Positions 5,881 to 8,562 of a stretch of 8,562 bases of DNA are shown one piece after another. The position numbers and the translations under genes are program-made. Positions within the stretch are counted from its first letter, which is position 1. Every line of letters begins with the position of its first letter. The notes under the pieces are model-generated. The model was given only the letters and a program-made list of their open reading frames with translations, was not told the DNA's origin and ran no database searches. This DNA comes from an uncultured Gemella sp. GTDB taxonomy: Bacteria; Bacillota; Bacilli; Staphylococcales; Gemellaceae. The DNA is taken from contig CALHQV010000077.1 in the NCBI GenBank assembly GCA_938038035.1, positions 1-8,562 on the forward strand. Reading direction: 5' to 3'.

Positions 5881-6504
5881 ATGACGTTAAATAATAAAGT
5901 AAAAGAAAATATTATTTTAACAACTGTCCAAAACGTTTGAACTAAGGGCTATTCTCTGACAAGTGTTCAGGATATCATTAAAAAAGCTAAAGCCCCTAAA
6001 GGAAGCGTATATTATTATTTTCCAAAAGGAAAGGATGAGATTTATCTAGAAGCACTAGATAAAATCAACAGTAATGTGAAAAAAGAATTTAAAACAATTT
6101 CTCCGAAATTAGGGACTTTAGAGGAGTACTTAACAACTGTTTTTGATCTTTTTATATCAAAAGGTAAAGCATGTAAACGCAGTGGTTTCTCTCTGACATT
6201 ATTAGCCATGGAAACTGCCGAATTATCACCAATTATCGCCGAAAAATGTAGTGATATATTGGAAAACTGGCGCTTACTTCTTGCTGATGGATTATTCGAT
6301 AGAAATCTTCCAGAAGATGTTTGTAATCCTGTTAGTGAATGGTTATTCACTAGTATTCAAGGAGCTTTAACTGCAAATAGAATACACAAGGATGAAGCAT
6401 TCCTTTACAATATAAAATCTTCAATTAGATTTGTTTCTACCGCTTCTCCTGAGACACTAAGAGAAATATTCTCTAGATCGGATGAAGACGAAGTTGTCGC
6501 ATAA
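5881..6504 (+). pseudogene. TetR/AcrR-family (LmrA/YxaF-like) regulator interrupted by an in-frame TGA
   Basis: Read through one stop, the frame encodes about 207 residues, a normal TetR length. The N-terminal helix-turn-helix is recognisable: helix 1 (VKENIILTTVQNV), then KGYSLTSVQDII and the recognition helix with APKGSVYYYFPKGKDEI. The APKGS-YYYFP-GK form and a C-terminal part with GFSLTLLAMETAE and IQGALTANRI point to the LmrA/YxaF subgroup, repressors that usually control nearby exporters or oxidoreductases. The ATG at 5881 has AAGGGAG 8 nt upstream, but codon 20 (5938-5940) is TGA. The next in-frame start is a GTG at 6076 with no RBS, beyond the whole DNA-binding domain, so no working repressor is expected. 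Trp is TGG twice in this frame, so recoding is unlikely. The rest is intact, suggesting recent loss, strain polymorphism or a sequencing error. Confidence 0.82.
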
Positions 6505-6507
6505 ACA

Positions 6508-6549
6508 AATCCCTCGCTACTGAGTTCAGTAGTGAGGGATTACTTTTTT
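6508..6549. terminator. Bidirectional intrinsic terminator between tetR pseudogene and globin
   Basis: Arms 6508-6523 and 6526-6541 pair over 16 positions with a single G-T wobble (AATCCCTC... with ...GAGGGATT). On the plus strand the hairpin is followed by ACTTTTTTA (six T at 6544-6549), a good terminator for the regulator gene, which ends at 6504. On the minus strand it follows the globin stop directly and is trailed by TTTGTTT, so it probably also terminates globin transcription. Confidence 0.9.
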
Positions 6550-6907
6550 AAATTGTATTTATCATTTGCATAGTTAAGGAATTAATTTTTTGACTAAAGA
6601 ATTTTTTAATTGCAGGATCTATATCTAATCTATCTAATGCTAACTCAAAATCTTCTAACCAATATTTTGCTTCTTTTATAGAAATAGGTAGTTTCATATG
6701 CTTTTTTCTTAAATCAGGTGTAGCAAAGATCGAATGACCTGGTTGTCCTAAAAATAATCTAAAAAATCGTTTTTGTTCTATCTTGATTTTTTCAAAACCA
6801 TCATTAAATAAAAGATTAATTCTATCATCATTTGGTATAATATCATCATACATATGCATAACTAGTTCATCAATCTTTTCTTCTCCTATTTGTTCATACA
6901 GGTTCAT
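6548..6907 (-). CDS. Group II truncated haemoglobin (YjbI-like globin)
   Basis: A 119-residue 2-on-2 globin predicted to bind haem in the cytosol; relatives handle O2, NO or peroxide, and the exact role here is unknown. Visible landmarks are Tyr20 (B10), Phe34 in INLLF near CD1, the LGQP segment at 53-56, the proximal His70 in LRKKHMKLPI (F8), and Trp83 (G8, characteristic of group II). Sequence and length resemble B. subtilis YjbI (about 130). The ATG at 6907 has GGAGG with a 5-nt spacer; a GTG at 6919 lies within that site and is rejected. The stop codon overlaps the T-tract of the convergent regulator's terminator. It has its own upstream region of about 130 bp and appears monocistronic. 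In B. subtilis yjbI sits beside yjbH; that gene is not here. Confidence 0.92.
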   Translation of the reverse strand: MNLYEQIGEEKIDELVMHMYDDIIPNDDRINLLFNDGFEKIKIEQKRFFRLFLGQPGHSIFATPDLRKKHMKLPISIKEAKYWLEDFELALDRLDIDPAIKKFFSQKINSLTMQMINTI

Positions 6908-6958
6908 AATTACCTCCACAATTTGTTCATATTTTTTTCACTTTTTGTACTTATTTAT

Positions 6959-6987
6959 ATTAAACTACATTAATAAAATTTTTGCAA
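6959..6987 (-). promoter_or_regulatory. Possible globin promoter
   Basis: TTGCAA (6987-6982) and TTTAAT (6964-6959) on the minus strand are 17 bp apart; TAATAT two bases further on would give 19 bp. Both are partial matches in AT-rich DNA. No FNR-type or Rex-type palindrome could be recognised beside it. Confidence 0.35.
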
Positions 6988-7031
6988 TTAAAATACTTTT
7001 ATAATTCCTAAAAAACTAACTTTAGATAATT

Positions 7032-7065
7032 AAAAAGCGTAAAATAGGATAAACCCATTCTACGC
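7032..7065 (-). terminator. Intrinsic terminator of metK
   Basis: Eleven bases after the metK stop, the minus strand folds into a 12-bp stem, GCGTAGAATGGG paired with CCTATTTTACGC (two G-T wobbles), with a 5-nt loop, followed by five T (7036-7032). It should separate metK from the globin gene downstream. Confidence 0.88.
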
Positions 7066-7075
7066 CTTAACTATA

Positions 7076-8257
7076 TTATTTTAATAATTTTTTAAATGCT
7101 TCTACTTTGTCAGTTCTTTCCCAAGTGAATTCTACATCTTCACGTCCAAAGTGACCGTAAGCTGCTGTTTTCTTGAAGATTGGTTTTCTTAAATCTAAAG
7201 TTTCGATAATTCCATTTGGTGTTAAGCGGAATTCTTCTTTAATAGTTTTAACGATATCCCCTTCGTCAACTTTAGAAGTTCCGAATGTTTCAACAAAGAT
7301 TGATACTGGGTGAGCTACTCCAATTGCATAAGCTAATTGTACTTCTGCTTTATCACAAATTCCACTAGCAACGATGTTCTTAGCGATATATCTAGCCATA
7401 TAAGCCCCTGATCTATCTACTTTAGTCGCATCTTTACCACTAAATGCCCCACCTCCGTGACGAGAGAATCCACCGTATGTGTCAACGATAATTTTACGTC
7501 CTGTAAGTCCAGCATCTCCAACTGGTCCACCGATTACAAATCTTCCTGTTGGGTTGATAAAGTATTTAGTATTTTCGTCTAATAAATCTTTATCTAAACA
7601 TGGCTCGATTACGTATTTTTTAATATCAGCGTGAATTTGTTCTTGACTCACGTCTGCATCATGTTGTGTAGAAACTACGATTGTATCAATTCTATTAACT
7701 TTGTGATTCACATCGTATTCGATTGTTACTTGTACTTTCCCATCCGGTCCTAAGTATGCTAGAGTTCCATTTTTTCTAACTTCAGCTAATTGTTTCGAAA
7801 GTTTTTGACTTAGGTAAATTGGTAGTGGCATATATGTTGGTGTTTCGTTAGTTGCAAATCCAAACATAAGACCTTGGTCACCAGCACCTACTTCATTCTC
7901 TTCTTTTTGTTGTTTTGTTTCTAATGAATTATCAACTCCAAGAGCGATATCTGGAGATTGTTTATCTAACCCAACTAGAACTGAGATGTGGTCTCCTGAA
8001 TATCCTTTATTAGGATCATTATATCCAATTTCATTAATTGTATCACGTACGATTTGTTGGAAGTCAACATTTGCTGTTGTTGAAACTTCTCCTACAAGTA
8101 CTGCTAATCCTGTGTTTACACAAGTTTCACAAGCTACACGTCCGTATGGATCTTGCTCTAAAATCGCATCTAAAATCGCATCTGATACTTGGTCAGCGAT
8201 TTTATCTGGGTGCCCTTCTGTTACTGATTCTGATGTAAATAAATATGTTTTGCTCAT
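7076..8257 (-). CDS. metK: S-adenosylmethionine synthetase MetK
   Basis: MetK makes S-adenosylmethionine from methionine and ATP, releasing phosphate and diphosphate; it works in the cytosol, usually as a tetramer. The 393-residue product is the normal bacterial length and shows the family signatures: TSESVTEGHPDKIADQVSDA at residues 8-27 (His16 and Asp18 in the active site), GAGDQG at 124-129, and the glycine-rich P-loop-like GGGAFSGKD at 268-276 followed by ATKVDRSGAYMARY. The ATG has AGGAG with a 6-nt spacer. Expression should be controlled by the SAM-I riboswitch upstream, so the product's own reaction product represses it. The gene is monocistronic, with a terminator 11 bp downstream. 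Nothing unusual in the protein. Confidence 0.99.
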   Translation of the reverse strand: MSKTYLFTSESVTEGHPDKIADQVSDAILDAILEQDPYGRVACETCVNTGLAVLVGEVSTTANVDFQQIVRDTINEIGYNDPNKGYSGDHISVLVGLDKQSPDIALGVDNSLETKQQKEENEVGAGDQGLMFGFATNETPTYMPLPIYLSQKLSKQLAEVRKNGTLAYLGPDGKVQVTIEYDVNHKVNRIDTIVVSTQHDADVSQEQIHADIKKYVIEPCLDKDLLDENTKYFINPTGRFVIGGPVGDAGLTGRKIIVDTYGGFSRHGGGAFSGKDATKVDRSGAYMARYIAKNIVASGICDKAEVQLAYAIGVAHPVSIFVETFGTSKVDEGDIVKTIKEEFRLTPNGIIETLDLRKPIFKKTAAYGHFGREDVEFTWERTDKVEAFKKLLK

Positions 8258-8335
8258 TTCTTTCTCCTAAAATATTTTTGTCTGATATTAATACAAATCT
8301 TTTCTAGATCCTTAATATCTTATTAATTATAAAAT

Positions 8336-8366
8336 AAAAGACCTTATCTCATAGACAAGGTCTTTT
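8336..8366 (-). terminator. Leader (riboswitch-controlled) terminator of metK
   Basis: On the minus strand AAAAGACCTTGTC and GATAAGGTCTTTT form a 13-bp stem with one G-T wobble around loop TATGA, followed by ATTTTATAATTA. The ascending arm contains ACCTTGTC, which can pair instead with GATGAGGT (8380-8373) at the end of the aptamer, so terminator and antiterminator exclude one another. With SAM bound the P1 helix holds GATGAG and the terminator forms. Confidence 0.9.
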
Positions 8367-8374
8367 ATTATTAC

Positions 8375-8473
8375 CTCATCGCTCAAAGTAAACTTTGCTA
8401 AGGAAAGCACCTTAATCAATTGATTAGGTTGCTGGAGTTCAACGGGCCTTATCCCTCACTCACTCTTGATAAG
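8375..8473 (-). promoter_or_regulatory. SAM-I (S-box) riboswitch aptamer upstream of metK
   Basis: The minus strand carries the S-box core in order: CTTATC and AAGAG, then GAGGGAT, GGCCCG and TGAA, then CCAGCAACC, AAGGTGCT and the closing GATGAG. P1 forms between CTTATC (8473-8468) and GATGAG (8380-8375) with one wobble. P3 is built around the palindrome AATCAATTGATT, and P4 is CAAAG-TTTA-CTTTG. The aptamer binds SAM and, when occupied, permits the leader terminator, switching metK off. Its end lies about 117 nt before the metK ATG. The match to the family core is strong. Confidence 0.96.
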
Positions 8474-8502
8474 TATTTATATTTCTTTTATCAGCATATT
8501 AG

Positions 8503-8531
8503 ATTTTAATATACTTTTTCTAATTTGTCAA
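8503..8531 (-). promoter_or_regulatory. Promoter of the metK leader
   Basis: TTGACA (8531-8526, perfect consensus) and TAAAAT (8508-8503) on the minus strand with a 17-bp spacer. Transcription should begin near 8496, about 23 nt before the aptamer, making a leader of about 240 nt. Confidence 0.85.
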
Positions 8532-8555
8532 ACGATAAAGTAAAAATGATATAGT
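8525..8555 (+). promoter_or_regulatory. Possible divergent promoter reading off the right edge
   Basis: TGATATAGT (8547-8555) is an extended -10 element (TGN-TATAGT). TTGTCA (8525-8530) could be its -35 but at a long 19-bp spacing. It would drive a gene to the right of the window, back to back with metK. Low confidence because the target gene is not visible. Confidence 0.3.
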
Positions 8556-8562
8556 AAAATTA

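Noticed and set aside
5881..5940. A 19-codon leader peptide controlling the downstream frame
   Set aside because: Its sequence is the normal first helix of a TetR DNA-binding domain, and the following frame continues that domain exactly in register; no attenuator hairpin is seen after the stop.
6042..6350. Minus-strand frame of about 102 codons opposite the tetR pseudogene
   Set aside because: It is antisense to clear TetR coding sequence, has no ribosome binding site and resembles no family.
5881..6504. TGA read as tryptophan or selenocysteine (alternative code)
   Set aside because: Trp is TGG in this frame (NWR, EWL) and in metK, yqeH, nadD and globin, no other gene here contains an internal TGA, and there is no sign of a selenocysteine element or a Cys-type position in the family.
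6076..6504. An independent 142-residue protein starting at GTG 6076
   Set aside because: No ribosome binding site precedes the GTG, and the product is only the ligand-binding part of a TetR protein.
7986..8270. Plus-strand frames opposite the metK 5' end
   Set aside because: They are antisense to highly conserved metK codons, have no RBS and give low-complexity or Ser/Leu-rich products.
1..8562. CRISPR array, tRNA or rRNA genes, complete insertion sequence, replication origin
   Set aside because: No regularly spaced direct repeats, no cloverleaf or rRNA signature, no transposase with terminal repeats and no clustered DnaA-box pattern were seen on either strand.

Overview
The window reads as AT-rich chromosomal DNA from a low-GC Gram-positive bacterium (Bacillota). 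The evidence is the gene order psd-yqeG-yqeH-yhbY-nadD-yqeK-rsfS-yqeM, an S-box (SAM-I) leader in front of metK, strong GGAGG-type ribosome binding sites, intrinsic hairpin + T-tract terminators, and TTGaca-N17-TAtaAT promoters. Tryptophan is encoded by TGG in several genes, so the code is the standard bacterial one. A Gemella-like member of the Bacillales is my best guess, from protein flavour rather than from a search.

Layout. (1) Minus strand, 5552 down to 62: a tightly packed eight-gene housekeeping operon with gaps of 1-20 bp or short overlaps: psd (phosphatidylserine decarboxylase), yqeG (HAD phosphatase), yqeH (permuted ribosome-assembly GTPase), yhbY (CRM-domain RNA-binding protein), nadD (NaMN adenylyltransferase), yqeK (HD hydrolase, here with an extra C-terminal domain), rsfS (ribosome silencing factor) and yqeM (methyltransferase). 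A truncated GyrI-like reading frame follows. A promoter just upstream of psd fits the operon's start. (2) Plus strand, 5818-6549: a TetR-family (LmrA/YxaF-like) regulator with promoter, RBS and terminator in place but interrupted by an in-frame TGA at codon 20. (3) Minus strand, 6907-6548: a group II truncated haemoglobin, convergent with the regulator and sharing its terminator. (4) Minus strand, 8531-7037: promoter, SAM-I riboswitch with leader terminator, metK, and a downstream terminator.

How the genes work together. The operon combines ribosome biogenesis (YqeH, YhbY, RsfS), NAD synthesis and nucleotide clean-up (NadD, YqeK), and phospholipid synthesis (Psd, and possibly YqeG). metK makes SAM, which should shut its own leader down and is the probable cofactor of YqeM.

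Most notable observations: the C-terminal ~105 residues of YqeK look like a complete YqfB-type ASCH domain (N4-acetylcytidine amidohydrolase family) fused in frame to the HD domain; the TetR gene looks recently inactivated; and a GyrI-like gene breaks off at the end of the operon. I see no CRISPR array, complete insertion sequence, tRNA or rRNA.
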